From Phanerochaete sordida (lineage: Eukaryota > Basidiomycota > Agaricomycetes > Polyporales > Phanerochaetaceae), in contig BPQB01000115.1 of assembly GCA_019973155.2 (NCBI GenBank), positions 1-64,000 of the forward strand: a stretch of DNA of 64,000 bases. Reading direction: 5' to 3'. Positions 34,589 through 44,446 of this stretch are shown in pieces. The translations under genes were made by a program, and so were the position numbers. Numbering within the stretch: position 1 is the first letter of the stretch; every line of letters begins with the position of its first letter. The notes beneath the pieces were generated by a model. That model was not told where the DNA came from. It did not search any database and saw nothing but the letters and a program-made list of their open reading frames with translations.

Positions 34589-35027
34589 CGTGTTGGTTCG
34601 CGCTGTGCTCGGGTTAGCTAGGGAAAGCTGAGCGCGTCGCGGAAGTCGCACCGTGTTTTTGTGGGGGCTTGGGTGGTGGGCAGAAACAAGGTTGGGAAGG
34701 ACCCCAGCCGTCGTGGCGTCGCCCGCCATCAAAGCTCCTCCGCACACATCCTAATTCGAACGCGCGAGTCACCGCCCCTATTCTGCTTCTCGAGTCTCGG
34801 GCCCGACCACAGCTAGCCAGTCCGAACCGGTGAGAACGTTCGCTCGCTTTCGAGATGGAGAGAAGCTGCTCGCACGTCCGGCCAGTGGAAGGCCACGAAT
34901 TGGGTAGAACCAGCCATACTCGCGCTTGCATTAATGCCTGTGAAGCGCGTAGCATACTGCGAAGACAAACTGAGTCGACGCCGAGTCGACGCGGAGGCTA
35001 ATGCGCGTCGGCGGCTCCGAAGACCCC
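34589..35027. other. Intergenic between tandem small paralogues, with shared upstream element
   Basis: The stretch contains the upstream region of paralogue A and the 3' flank of paralogue B. It carries the AGCCGTCGTGGCGTCG element listed separately and an AAACAAGGTTG at 34684-34694. No further gene is seen. Confidence 0.5.
34706..34721 (-). promoter_or_regulatory. Duplicated promoter element, copy A
   Basis: AGCCGTCGTGGCGTCG on the plus strand (CGACGCCACGACGGCT read toward the gene) lies 118 bp upstream of the ATG of paralogue A. An identical 16-mer occurs 115 bp upstream of paralogue B. The 11-mer AAACAAGGTTG flanks both on the gene side. It may be a regulatory site kept after duplication. 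Confidence 0.5.
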
Positions 35028-35246
35028 TCATCCAGATCGCGCCTTCTGCGCCTCCTCCCACTCGAAGCGGTCCTGCTCGCGGAAGGCCTCGATGATGGCT
35101 TTGCCCTCCTGAACATCGCTGTGGCTGTACGTCTTCAGGCCGTAGCTGGCCATGAAGTTGTTGAAGCCGCCGAAGTCCTTGTAGTAATGGCTGTCGGACT
35201 TGGCGACGAACTTCGCGCCCGAGTTCTGCGTGCTGTTGTCAGACAT
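35028..35246 (-). CDS. Small hydrophilic protein, paralogue B of a tandem pair, 72 aa
   Basis: Single exon with ATG at 35246. The core reads GGFNNFMASYGLKTY followed by SHSDVQEGKAIIEAFREQDR and matches paralogue A at NNFM, GLK, DVQEGKAI, AFRE and DR. The N-terminus (MSDNSTQNSGAKFVAKSD) differs, so duplication is not recent. The protein is charged, without membrane or secretion signals. The two genes lie head to tail on the same strand 439 bp apart. No characterised family is recognised. The repeated DVQEGKAI..AFRE block should form a helix and is probably the functional part. Confidence 0.7.
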   Translation of the reverse strand: MSDNSTQNSGAKFVAKSDSHYYKDFGGFNNFMASYGLKTYSHSDVQEGKAIIEAFREQDRFEWEEAQKARSG

Positions 35247-35360
35247 CGCTTTTCGAGTGCCCTGCGGCTGGATTAGCGAGATTGGTTCGTGCCAAGTGGG
35301 CTACACGTACGCTGCTCTCGTGAGGAGGAAATTGGCAAAAACAAGGTTGTGACCGACACT

Positions 35361-35376
35361 AGCCGTCGTGGCGTCG
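35361..35376 (-). promoter_or_regulatory. Duplicated promoter element, copy B
   Basis: Identical 16-mer to copy A, 115 bp before the ATG of paralogue B, again next to AAACAAGGTTG (35339-35349). Order and spacing of the two elements are the same at both genes. Confidence 0.5.
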
Positions 35377-36378
35377 GCAATTGCAAACGCTCATCCGCGC
35401 GTTCCAAATCGGAACGCGTCGGTTTCTACGCACTTGTCTCGCGACTGCAACCTCCGTCTCCCTCTCGGACCCGAGCGCAGCTCACAACATTGACGTCTGG
35501 GGGCACATGTCTTGTTCACAGACACTGGAGGTGAGAAGATTCGCCTTGTTTGAGACGCAGACATCTGCTCACACGCACGCGGAGTTCGTGAATTCAGTTG
35601 AATTTGAATGCAGTCATGCGCAACTTTGCGACTTTGTTCGTAACGCAAGACTCACTGAGTCCGCGGCAATGCCATGCTGGGAACTGCTCGCGGGCCGTAG
35701 CAAGTTTGCCAGTGGATACTCCTCGGGGAAACGCGTGTCTCGAAGGCTGGTCACGAACGCGTCCGTGCTCTATCATTAGGTCCGCGGATGGCATATCGCC
35801 GTGATGGACGCGACGGACGAACAGCCAGGCCTCGCCTGCGTCATGTCCTATCGCCGATCCCGGCTTTCTGGCTCTGCTGCGTCCACGCTTGCCAAGGCTT
35901 CAACTAGGCGCATATACAGGCTCGCGGGATCAACGAAGCACTAGCGGACCCAAGGGGCAGGTACGCAGCGCGTCCACGATGACTGCGAGCCCACGAGCTC
36001 GCTGTCCTTCAGCGGTACCCGCGCATTCCGATAGCCAGGCTGTGCGAGGTCAGCAGCTCCCGTCTCAATGATTTTCCTGCAGGAGGCTCATACCACGACG
36101 TGGGCAGCTCCGGGCCGCCACAGAAGCGGACGTGCCACTGCGGACGCTTCGACATAGAGTCTGCTACCGAACGGGGCAGCAGACGATGGAGCCAGTCACT
36201 GACACGCCTTGACGGCTCCGGTCTTTCTCGACATCCTCCGTCGGCGCAGTCAGCTGGCTGGTCATGTCCTCTGGCAAGTGGTCCCTGTCTTGATCTTCCT
36301 GCTCTGCAGAGCGGCGGGAACATCGTTGGATGTGATGGGGTGCGGGTTCGCCGTGCCTGGGGCCTTTGCGAGGCCGTC

Positions 36379-36384
36379 TATAAG
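36379..36384 (+). promoter_or_regulatory. TATA-like box of the CE15 esterase gene
   Basis: TATAAG within CTATAAGAGAGG lies about 60-65 bp before the ATG at 36445. A TATA-type promoter fits an inducible secreted enzyme. Confidence 0.5.
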
Positions 36385-36444
36385 AGAGGAAGATAGAGTG
36401 AACGGGGCACCACGACGAGCACGCTGTCAAGACTTCGGTAAAAT

Positions 36445-37770
36445 ATGGCGTTCCGCTGGCTCTCTTTCCTGCTTCTCGCCTTACCCGTCTTGTCGCTTCC
36501 CCAGCCTAGTGGCATTGGTACGTCTTCTTGCACTGTCAAGATCTCGCATCTTACATCCATCCACAGAAGCCCGCGCACTTTTCTGTAACACACCGGCAAA
36601 TATTCCCTTCAACGATGACAAGCTGCCCGACCCTTTCAAGTTCAACGACGGGACCCCCGTCCGCAGCATGACGGATTGGGCGTGCCGCCGTTCACAAATC
36701 AGCGCCCTCGTTGAAGGATACGAAGCAGGGACGCTCCCTCCGAAGCCGCCTGTCGTTACCTCGACCTTCAGCAAGAGCGGTCTGACAGGCAACCTGACTG
36801 TTACCGCTGGCTTTCCCGGCAAGACGACCACCTTCTCGTCCCCCATCACTTTCCCGAACGGCACAGCTCCGGCTGCAGGCTGGCCCTTGGTCATCGCCTA
36901 CAGCGGTCTCAGCATCCCGGTACCCGATGGCGTGAGTTGCCACCCAAGCGTTCTACGGCGATCAGGAGCTTATGATACGGGCAGATTGCGGTCTTGACAT
37001 ACGACAACAGCGCCATTGGCGAACAGAACGACCAATCCAGCCGTGGTGTTGGGCAGTTCTTCGACGTCTACGGCGCGAACGCAACTGCCAGCTCCATGAC
37101 CGCCTGGGTCTGGGGCCTCAGCCGCATCATCGACGTGCTCGAGGTCACACCCGCCGCGCACATCAACACGGCGAAGATCGCGGTGACGGGCTGCTCGCGC
37201 GACGGCAAGGGCGCCCTCATGGCGGGCGCGTTCGAGGAGCGCATCGCGCTCACGATCCCGCAAGAGTCCGGCTCGGGCGGCGACACGTGCTGGCGGCTGA
37301 GCAAGTTCGAGCAGGACAGCGGCGACGTCGTGCAGCAGGCGACGGAGATCGTCCAGGAGAATGTCTGGTTCTCGACCAACTTCGACAACTTCGTGTTCAA
37401 TATCAGCCTCCTGCCGTACGACCACCACCTGCTCGCGGCGATGGTCGCGCCGCGCCCGCTCATCTCGTACGAGAACACGGACTTTGAGTGGCTCAGCCCG
37501 CTCAGCGCGTTCGGGTGCATGACCGCCGCGCACACCGTCTTCGAGGCGATGGGCATCCCCGACAAGCACGCCTTCGTCCAGGTCGGCAACCACAGCCATT
37601 GCGACTTCCCCTCTGACCTCAACCCCACGCTCTTCGCCTTCTTCGACAAGTTCTTGCTGGACAAGGAGGCGAACACGACCATCTTCGAGACTAACGGACT
37701 GTTCAATGGCACGGTCTGGAACCCCAGCCAGTGGATCAACTGGACCACGCCGAGGTTCTCGCCCCTGTGA
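36445..37770 (+). CDS. Secreted CE15 4-O-methyl-glucuronoyl methylesterase, 407 aa
   Basis: Exons 36445-36517, 36567-36931 and 36985-37770. The N-terminus ([20 protein letters not shown]) is a clear signal peptide. The catalytic domain shows the CE15 signature GCSRDGKGA with nucleophile Ser217. PQESGSGG with Glu240 comes 23 residues later, and a late His (349 or 351) lies in NHSHCDFPS. The Ser-Glu and Ser-His spacings agree with characterised fungal enzymes. No cellulose-binding module is present. Glucuronoyl esterases cut the ester bond between 4-O-methyl-glucuronic acid of xylan and lignin alcohols, so the gene points to growth on wood. Several NxT/S sites suggest glycosylation. The stop is 95 bp from the oxygenase gene on the other strand. 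Confidence 0.95.
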
Positions 37771-37865
37771 TCTCATCCCAGAACACTGCACGCGTAGAGA
37801 CGGCGTGGAACCCTCGTATCCAAAACTAGTGTACACTGAGCAAGAACAAGTTGGCAGAAAAGATG

Positions 37866-39329
37866 TTACGCCATGAGTGCGATGTGCCTCAGTTCGCTGT
37901 GCAGGCTGTCAACGCGAGGCATGTTAGGCGAGAACGTGCGTACTCACTTCTGCACCTGCTGACCGACCTTCATCGGCTCGTACGTGGCGTCCGCGTCCTC
38001 GTCAATCTTCCCCAGGTTGGCCGCATCCGCCCGAATCTGCTGCGCACGTTCCTGGAGCGCGGGGATCGGTGCGAGGTCGTAGTCAGACGACAGGTGCCAG
38101 AAGAATGTGGACGAGATACGAATCAGAGGCCGCTCCGGTGCCTGCGCCTTGCGGCGCTCGACGGCCTGCGGAACAGCACGTCAGTACAGACGCGCCACGG
38201 CATGCGGAGATGGCTTGCCTGCAGCGTCGCGTCGTTCACCACGACCTCGTGGTAGCCGGCCTTGATGAGGCCGCCACTGAGGTGCTCGAGCTGCTTGCCG
38301 GCCTGCACGAGGAGGTACCTGCCCGTGGCCGGAAACTTGACCGGGATGCGCTTGCCCGTGTTGCGCGCCCAGATGTTGAGACCCGGGTACCGCGAGCGGC
38401 CGTGGATGGTCAGGAAGTTGAGGTCGGTGTGGAAGCCGGCGAGGATGTTGTCCTTCTTGCCATATTTCACCAGATCGGACGCGGTAGGCGCGAGAATATG
38501 CGGCCTGCAGCGCGCATACATCAGGATAACGCGCCACACGGAAGGTGGAGAAGTTTACCCATATCGACCAGCGTTTCTAAAGGTATCGCGCGGAAGCCCC
38601 AGGCCGATTGCTGCCATTTCTGCCAGATCACTGACACTAGAACGCGTGTCGTTTTCAGTGTCAATGTTGTGCGACAAGCTTTCAACGCGACATACGCGTT
38701 CTTCATGGACTGCCCCCACTTCTGCATGATTGGGGTCCAGCGCTCCTGGAGTTCAGCCGCTTGGGGGAGGACGTTCGGGGCATTCAAACCAGGGAACTGG
38801 GTTTCGTACGGTGGCTTCTCGCTCATTTTCCAGAAGAAGCGGCACTTGGGGTCAGGACTATGTTGTGTGATGTCCAGAGGCCGCTCAGATGGATCGAGAC
38901 GAGCGATGATATTCAAGCAAGGTTCATGGACCGCGCACTTCGGTTTCTCGGTGTTCTCGAGGGTGACACCAATCTACAGCAGCAGCTTAGAAGCCACAGA
39001 TACGTGTCGCGTATGGCTGACTACTCACCTGGTAGCTCAGCTCAGGGCGTTCGTCCTTGCGAAGTTCAGCTTCGGGCTGAGCGAAGTAATCCTCCATGAG
39101 ATCAAGGAAGACATCGTTGTCCTCCTCTGAGACGCGAGAGTCGTGGAGCAGCAGAGCACCATAAGTTATAAGAGCATCTGCAGCCTAGGGCGAGTGTAAA
39201 ATTCATGGCGTGATTGGCCAGGCCGGTGATCAGGCGCACCTTCTGGCACTCCTGTAGAAGCGCAAGCTTGTCTGGATCTTGCGCGAGGAAGACATCGAGG
39301 TCGATGATGGGCAGGACTACGTCGGTCAT
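37866..39329 (-). CDS. 2-oxoglutarate/Fe(II)-dependent oxygenase (IPNS-like), 378 aa, seven exons
   Basis: Exons 39329-39240, 39184-39029, 38973-38696, 38636-38559, 38504-38219, 38165-37948 and 37896-37866. The start VVLPIIDLDVFLAQ and LITYGALLLHDSRV match the DIOX_N module. The iron site is complete: His226 and Asp228 in GFHTDLNFLTIHG and distal His286 in AGYHEVV. Arg312 in RISS would bind 2-oxoglutarate. This places it among isopenicillin-N-synthase-like dioxygenases, whose substrates in fungi are mostly unknown. The fifth intron starts with GC (GCAAGC..CAG), and only this junction keeps the frame to AVERRKAQAP. A TATAAA lies about 65 bp upstream. Confidence 0.9.
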
Positions 39330-39608
39330 CGCTGTGCTACTTTACGGGGCACGGACAGGTCAAGATGAAGTGCAGCCTGAGGTGGGTGCAGCTTTATAGC
39401 ATGCAGACGGAGGTGCCTGGTTTTGTGCCATATGGGCGACGGAACTGGGGAAGCGGCGGCGGCACGTGGGCGCTTCAGACCTTGCGCTGGTTTAGGCGCC
39501 CTAATACAACTTCGCCACAACGTTACCGCGAGGCAGCTCACTCAGCTTTAGACACACGACTCTGCTCATCACTTCTATCACCCCTACTACCACCTACCGA
39601 CCGCCAAC
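39330..39608. promoter_or_regulatory. Divergent promoter of the oxygenase and UBC12; TATAAA at 39393-39398 (minus)
   Basis: A 279-bp region between opposite start codons. A TATAAA on the minus strand lies 64-69 bp before the oxygenase start. The UBC12 side shows C/T-rich DNA without a TATA box. Confidence 0.5.
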
Positions 39609-40361
39609 ATGATCAAGGTGCGCCGCCCCTGGCTTCAACAAATTGGTCTGGGCTGAACATGTCCTCCAGATCTGGTCTATGAAGAAGAACGAGGATGCGG
39701 CTGCTAAGAAGCGGCCAAAGACCAGTGCGGCACAGATCCGAGTACAGAAGGGTGCGCAAAGATCCAACTACACTCTGCCTTGGTTGCTTATTGCGATGCC
39801 TCTGCAGATCTCACTGAGCTTGATCTTCCATCGACAATGAAGACTGTCTTCCCCGACCCCGCCGATCTTCTCAACTTCACCCTGACCATCACGCCCGACG
39901 AGGGCATGTACAAGGGTGGATGCTTCAACTTCTCCTTCCAAATCAACAACAACTACCCACACGAGCCACCAAAGGTCAAGTGCACGCAGAAGGTACGCAT
40001 GTACGCGTCGATAGCCCTGCGGCGTGCGTTGACCTCCGCCACAGATCTACCACCCCAATGTTGACCTGGAGGGCAACGTCTGCCTGAACATCTTGCGTGA
40101 AGACTGGAAGCCCGTACTTAACCTCAACTCTGTCATGGTCGGCCTGCAATACCTGTTCCTCGAGCCAAACGCCGATGACCCACTGAACAAGGGTAAGTTC
40201 TGTCCCTCTGCTGCGGCCCCGCGATGACTCAACGCGCCAAATCATGTGCAGAGGCTGCCGAGGAGCTACGCAAGAACCGCGACCAGTTCCTGTACAATGT
40301 CAAGGCCTCTATGCGGGGTGGTGCCATCAAGGGCGTCCAGTACGACCGAGTTGCAGTATGA
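39609..40361 (+). CDS. UBC12: NEDD8-conjugating enzyme UBC12, 177 aa
   Basis: Five exons, the first only nine bases (39609-39617), then 39670-39751, 39808-39992, 40045-40192 and 40252-40361. The tiny first exon encodes MIK, giving [19 protein letters not shown], the N-terminal extension with which Ubc12 docks to the NEDD8-activating enzyme. The UBC fold has [13 protein letters not shown] (95-97) and the catalytic Cys105 in [17 protein letters not shown]. The protein carries NEDD8/Rub1 to cullins and so activates SCF-type ubiquitin ligases. Length equals that of known orthologues (about 180 aa). Confidence 0.95.
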
Positions 40362-41110
40362 TCAGCGGGAGCTGCGAGCCCTGCACGCCCATAGACCGAG
40401 CGGTCGCGCTTCATTTATGAGATGTCTCGTCGCATGTGTAGCTAGACTTCTGGTGCATCATTGTATCCCCACGCTGTACATATGTTTTTCTCGCTACGGA
40501 TTATGACAATGTAATCGATACCTCTGGGATTGTTAACGTTGCTTTCGATCGTGGTTTTCCGGTCAGGCTTGCACTCTGCGACGCTCGCCACAAAACTGAC
40601 GACAATGGGTTCGCACGCTCGAAACTTGTGCGCAGCGGCGACCTACACCTGCCGCCCCGCATCTCAGGCAACGTGTATCCCAACGCGCCAATCTTCGTGG
40701 CGTCCATTCTTTCCGCTTCAGCTTGCAGCATTCCATGCGCCACCCTTGGCGTTGAGCTCTTCACTCTACACACATCAGACGATTTCGAAGACTGCGTCGT
40801 CGCATAACGAACAAATTACGAACGTCAAACGCGGGCCGGCGCCGCTATGGGTCGATATACCGCACGAAATAGCAGACTGTTCTCACTCTGCTTGCCAACG
40901 AGAATGCGACTTTTGGTGAAAACGATGGATCATCATTTTGGATGTATGGATATATGTGTACTTGCGAGTGTAGGAAAGCTTGGGCGTACGGACAGTAGCC
41001 CGACGCGCGAAAGGTGGCCGCGCGTGGACCTGCGTGGACAGGACAATATATGATGTGGCGGAGGGGCGATGGGCCTCCATGTGTGGTGTGTGGAGGAACG
41101 GCCGACTGTC

Positions 41111-41479
41111 CTATAGGCGATGCAGAGCGTATTCACGGCACTGGGCGAGGCTCATGGTCCCACTCGGCGGGCGACGAGGGAGAGAGGCGACAGTGTACTC
41201 CGTACTGACAGAAGCGTTATGGACTACGCACCGCAACCATTCTTCATAGGCCTCGTCTGCCACAAAACGAAGGTAGCACGCCATCGGTGGTGAGCGGCGG
41301 CGTGCCGTGGCGAGTTGGCGGCGATTTGTGGGTGGGCTAGCGGGGTTGAGTGAGCGAACACCACCGAATAGCTGGCGAGGATGCCCGGAGCGGCTGAGCG
41401 ACTTCGACGTCGAGCCGGAGTGAAGAACGCGGTGGCATGCGAGCAGCTTTGTGCGTCCGTAGGGAGGATGAATGGACAT
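41111..41479 (-). CDS. Doubtful ORF, 122 aa, downstream of a C/T-rich tract
   Basis: An open frame from the ATG at 41479 to a stop at 41111. The second half (MACYLRFVADEAYEEWLR and TMSLAQCREYALHRL) reads like protein, while the first half is Ser/Arg/Pro-rich. Upstream on the same strand, 41480-41830 is C/T-rich, as promoters of active fungal genes often are. No domain or homologue is recognised, and no intron is needed. It could be the last exon of a longer gene or a chance frame. Confidence 0.3.
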   Translation of the reverse strand: MSIHPPYGRTKLLACHRVLHSGSTSKSLSRSGHPRQLFGGVRSLNPASPPTNRRQLATARRRSPPMACYLRFVADEAYEEWLRCVVHNASVSTEYTVASLPRRPPSGTMSLAQCREYALHRL

Positions 41480-41778
41480 AAAATGATCTTTGCTGTCGTA
41501 CGGCTAGTCGAGAAGACAGCCAGCGTAGTCGCAGGGACGGTGGGTGACAGCGCAGAGGCTTAAAGAGGACGGCGGAGCAAAAATAATGCGGAGTAAGGGT
41601 CTAGCGAGAACTGCAGGGTGCTCAGCGGTGTACAACGGATGCCGGCAGCGAGTGATGCCATAGGCCTGAAAGGCGGACGATGTATGGGCCGGATGGTGGG
41701 ATAGGAGCGAACAGAAGGTCGGGAAGACAGGAAAAGAAGACGGCGGTGAGAGGCAACGTTCCAGAGGTAAGAGGGCGA

Positions 41779-41805
41779 GAGGCAGGAGGCAGGAGGCAGG
41801 AGGCA
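41779..41805. repeat. Short tandem repeat, 7-bp unit
   Basis: GGCAGGA is repeated three times from 41781 with partial copies at both ends, within a purine-rich tract. Confidence 0.8.
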
Positions 41806-41987
41806 AATGACGATGGACCAGAGCCAATGGCGGGCGGTTCGAGCGGCGAAATCGATCGCATGGGCGTGCCACCCCCAGATTTGCTTCCGCCCGTGCCTTG
41901 AACCTCGACCACGACCATCTGGCTTTCCTCAGGTACGGCCACTGCGACCACACCATCTCCAGCAACGTTCGCTGTCTTGCTCGGCGG

Positions 41988-42042
41988 TGATTGCGGCCCT
42001 CTGGCAAAAAATCCTTTGGTGATTGAGGCCCTCTGGCAAAAA
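41988..42042. repeat. Direct repeat, two 23-bp copies at 32-bp spacing
   Basis: The 23-mers at 41988-42010 and 42020-42042 both contain GGCCCTCTGGCAAAAA and differ at one base (C/A after TGATTG). The sequence between them also resembles what follows the second copy. Confidence 0.8.
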
Positions 42043-42765
42043 GCCCTTTCTTGAATGTGGCCGTCGAACCCCCAGCACATCGCCTTCGCTCTTGCGGTTC
42101 ACGACAGCGCGTTCGTGGGCGAAGCTATCACAGGCTCGATACATCGATACTGGCGCACGTTGGACCTCTTACTGCAAGTGCTGGGAGCGTCTTCAAGGCG
42201 TGCCTTGACGTTGCGCCGTCCGACTTCGAGCAGACGACAGAACCGCCGCCAAACACTCGCGCACGGTAGAATTTGGTCCGAATGTTGCCCGGTGGTCGGT
42301 GGCGGTCAGATCTCACCGAACATGTGCCGGAGTGGCGCCACGTTCATCGTCGCGTCGTGCAGTTTCTCGTCGCTTCGCCTCTTCGATCTTGCTCACACAG
42401 TTGGCTTCTTCCTTTTTGAAGCGAAGGCATCTGCGATGACGGAGAGCAACGGCAGCAGTTCACGAAGCACATCTTGGCTAGTGATGAACGGCATCTGCAG
42501 GAAGCCTTATGTTGCGGTGACAATCGCTGTTCGCCTCGGGATGAACAGCGGCTCCAGTCATGTGCACGAAAATACACTCAAGTGGTAAGCATCTTGCATT
42601 AAATTCGGCGGGACTGACCAGCCCTTTGTCACAGGTGATAGCTTCCTCATGAACATCAATAATGTCTCAACCTGCACGTATCTGAAGACACTTCCTCCTG
42701 GTTGCCCTTGAGGCTCCCTGTGTCACGCCAGCGCTCCATGTCACCCATTGTCACGGTATCACACT

Positions 42766-42785
42766 ACTGTCACACTCGTGACAGT
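42766..42785. repeat. Perfect inverted repeat, 8-bp arms with 4-bp loop
   Basis: ACTGTCAC and GTGACAGT flank ACTC. Further TGTCAC copies lie at about 42721, 42739 and 42750, so the hairpin sits in a cluster of the same hexamer. Confidence 0.75.
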
Positions 42786-43878
42786 GGGGGAGATGGTAGC
42801 CTGCTGGTCGTGTCGGGAAGCCTCAAGACAACCTGGCATGCAGATAGAGACATTATAGACATTGACCGTGGTGCTTGTATCATGTTGAAACGCGTTAATA
42901 CGCGATCGTGTCCGTGCAGACCCGCGCGACATGCAAGGTGCGTATTTTGCTCCCGTGGTCACGGAACGACCACCAGGCCTGAAAACCACAGACCATCAGT
43001 CAGACGTTGTTTCACAACGCGAGCAAATTGCTAGGAGCATGAACTCATTGCTATTCATCCGTTTCACAACGTCCTTCGTTTTGGAGTCTTGGGCGCGATC
43101 CACCGAACAATCTCCAAGCATCGGTGCCACGGCGACGGTCTTGAGGCCAGAGGAGCCTTCACGCTCTGAACATGTGGTCCTTTGTGTTGTCTTCGTTTGG
43201 ACGTAACCTCATTGCTCGTCTCTGGACTTCTGGGGTGTTTTCTTGTGACGGTCGGCCCCGACACTCTGTCATCTCGGTCTCCTGGCCTTGCAGGTTGCTG
43301 TATGTCCAGCCTATGACACAACCACGATGATCAGCAACGCAGACGGCGTATTCACGTACTTCTGCACAGCTCTCGTCGTCCTCCGTCGCTCATCCTCCCG
43401 CCCTACGTGCCCTGGTCCCCTGTCGCTCAACTATGCCACCTAAACGTTACGTCCTTGATCATCTTCTGGGCCTCCGACGCTCTGGACCTCCGGATCCCAC
43501 GGTTTGTGCGGCATTGATACTCCAAGGAACGCGCTCTGGGCTCTTTTTTCTGGTTAGTGGCCGAAGAAAGCATCCAGGAGAAGCCACATCCGCGGTCACG
43601 ACACCAAAGAAGGGCGACATTCACACGAACGAGCGTGCGGGACCCGGCGCCGCTGCCCTGCTCCTGCCCAATTCGCCGGAATTGCCGCGTGGTCTGACTT
43701 TCCTATCAACCCGCCGCGTAACCAGCTCGCTAGTGCGCCGCCACCCATAAATTCCAGCCGATGGCTCAGAGTCGCCGCCTCGTGCCTTACTCTCCCTTGT
43801 CCCATACCACCGTCGTCCCACTGGACTCCGCCCGCCTGCTCAGGGCACCAACGGCTGTGCCGTTCTCTCGACGTCGCA

Positions 43879-44446
43879 ATGGTCATCTTTAAACTCGAGC
43901 AGGAGGATATGGATCCACCACCTCCGTACGTCGAGGATGACGATTACGACGTCTACCTGTTCTATCCGTCCATCTCGAGTCGCGCACTCGTTCCAACCAA
44001 CGGAGCGCCGCCGTTCAAGGCCGCAGAAGCACCAGTCATCGTCCCGGAACGCACATATAGCTCCTTACCGACTTACCAGTCGTCGGCTAACGACGACAAT
44101 CATGTTGTGGAGGAGCTGGACGTTGCTTCTTGCTGTCTTGCGGTGCGTCTGCCTTCTGTGCTTGGCGTCAAGGAGCTAATGGGTCGTCGCAGCCACTGTC
44201 GTCTGCTTGTGCTTCTGTATCGACGGTAGTTTTGCCTGAAGGCGACGCGCTTGAGAGAGCAGGCTACAGCACGCTGTTTAGAGCTGGCTTAGCATCAAAG
44301 GTACGTTCGTCCTACTCTTGCCGAGGTTTTCGTATTGACGCAACCTGCCGCTCAACTAGTCTCGGAAAATCGGGCAACGGCTCTGTTGTCTCCGCCGCGG
44401 TATTCGAAAAGCCCTTGAAGTTTTGAAGTTGAAGTCCACAGGCTGA
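43879..44446 (+). CDS. Candidate small three-exon gene, 152 aa, unknown function
   Basis: Exons 43879-44142, 44193-44300 and 44360-44446 join through two good introns (GTGCGT..CAG, 50 nt; GTACGT..TAG, 59 nt), all in phase 0. The product starts MVIFKLEQEDMDPPPPYVED, is rich in Asp, Pro and Tyr, and includes SLPTYQSSAND. A middle segment (VVLPEGDALERAGYSTLF) follows, and the C-terminus is strongly basic (SRKIGQRLCCLRRGIRKAL). The motif PPPPY could bind WW domains. No family is recognised. A second ATG ten codons later is an alternative start. An upstream frame from about 43760 overlaps the start and could act as a regulatory uORF. Confidence 0.5.

Larger units (their letters stand above)
35247..36444. 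other. Intergenic, 1.2 kb, divergent promoters of paralogue B and the CE15 esterase
   Basis: No gene supported. Open frames such as 35381-35779 lack protein-like features. The left end carries the duplicated element at 35361-35376. The right end carries a TATA-like box at 36379-36384 serving the esterase. Confidence 0.45.
40362..43878. other. Gene-poor region, 3.5 kb, with short repeats and one doubtful gene
   Basis: Apart from the candidate at 41111-41479 no coding frame is convincing. The frame at 43433-43750 (starting MPPKRYVLDHLLGLRR) is open for 105 codons but shows no motif. Short tandem repeats (41779-41805, 41988-42042) and a hairpin (42766-42785) are listed separately. No transposase, reverse transcriptase or terminal repeats were recognised. 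Confidence 0.4.

Noticed and set aside
36970..37836. 288-codon and 226-codon minus-strand frames
   Set aside because: Antisense to the CE15 esterase exon containing the catalytic Ser; composition typical of shadow frames.
41504..42007. 167-codon minus-strand frame with Leu/Pro/Ser repeats
   Set aside because: It reads through a C/T-rich tract and a simple repeat; composition explains it.
43433..43750. 105-codon frame starting MPPKRYVLDHLL
   Set aside because: No recognised motif, no plausible introns extending it, and it lies in a gene-poor region; possible 5' leader of the next gene only.
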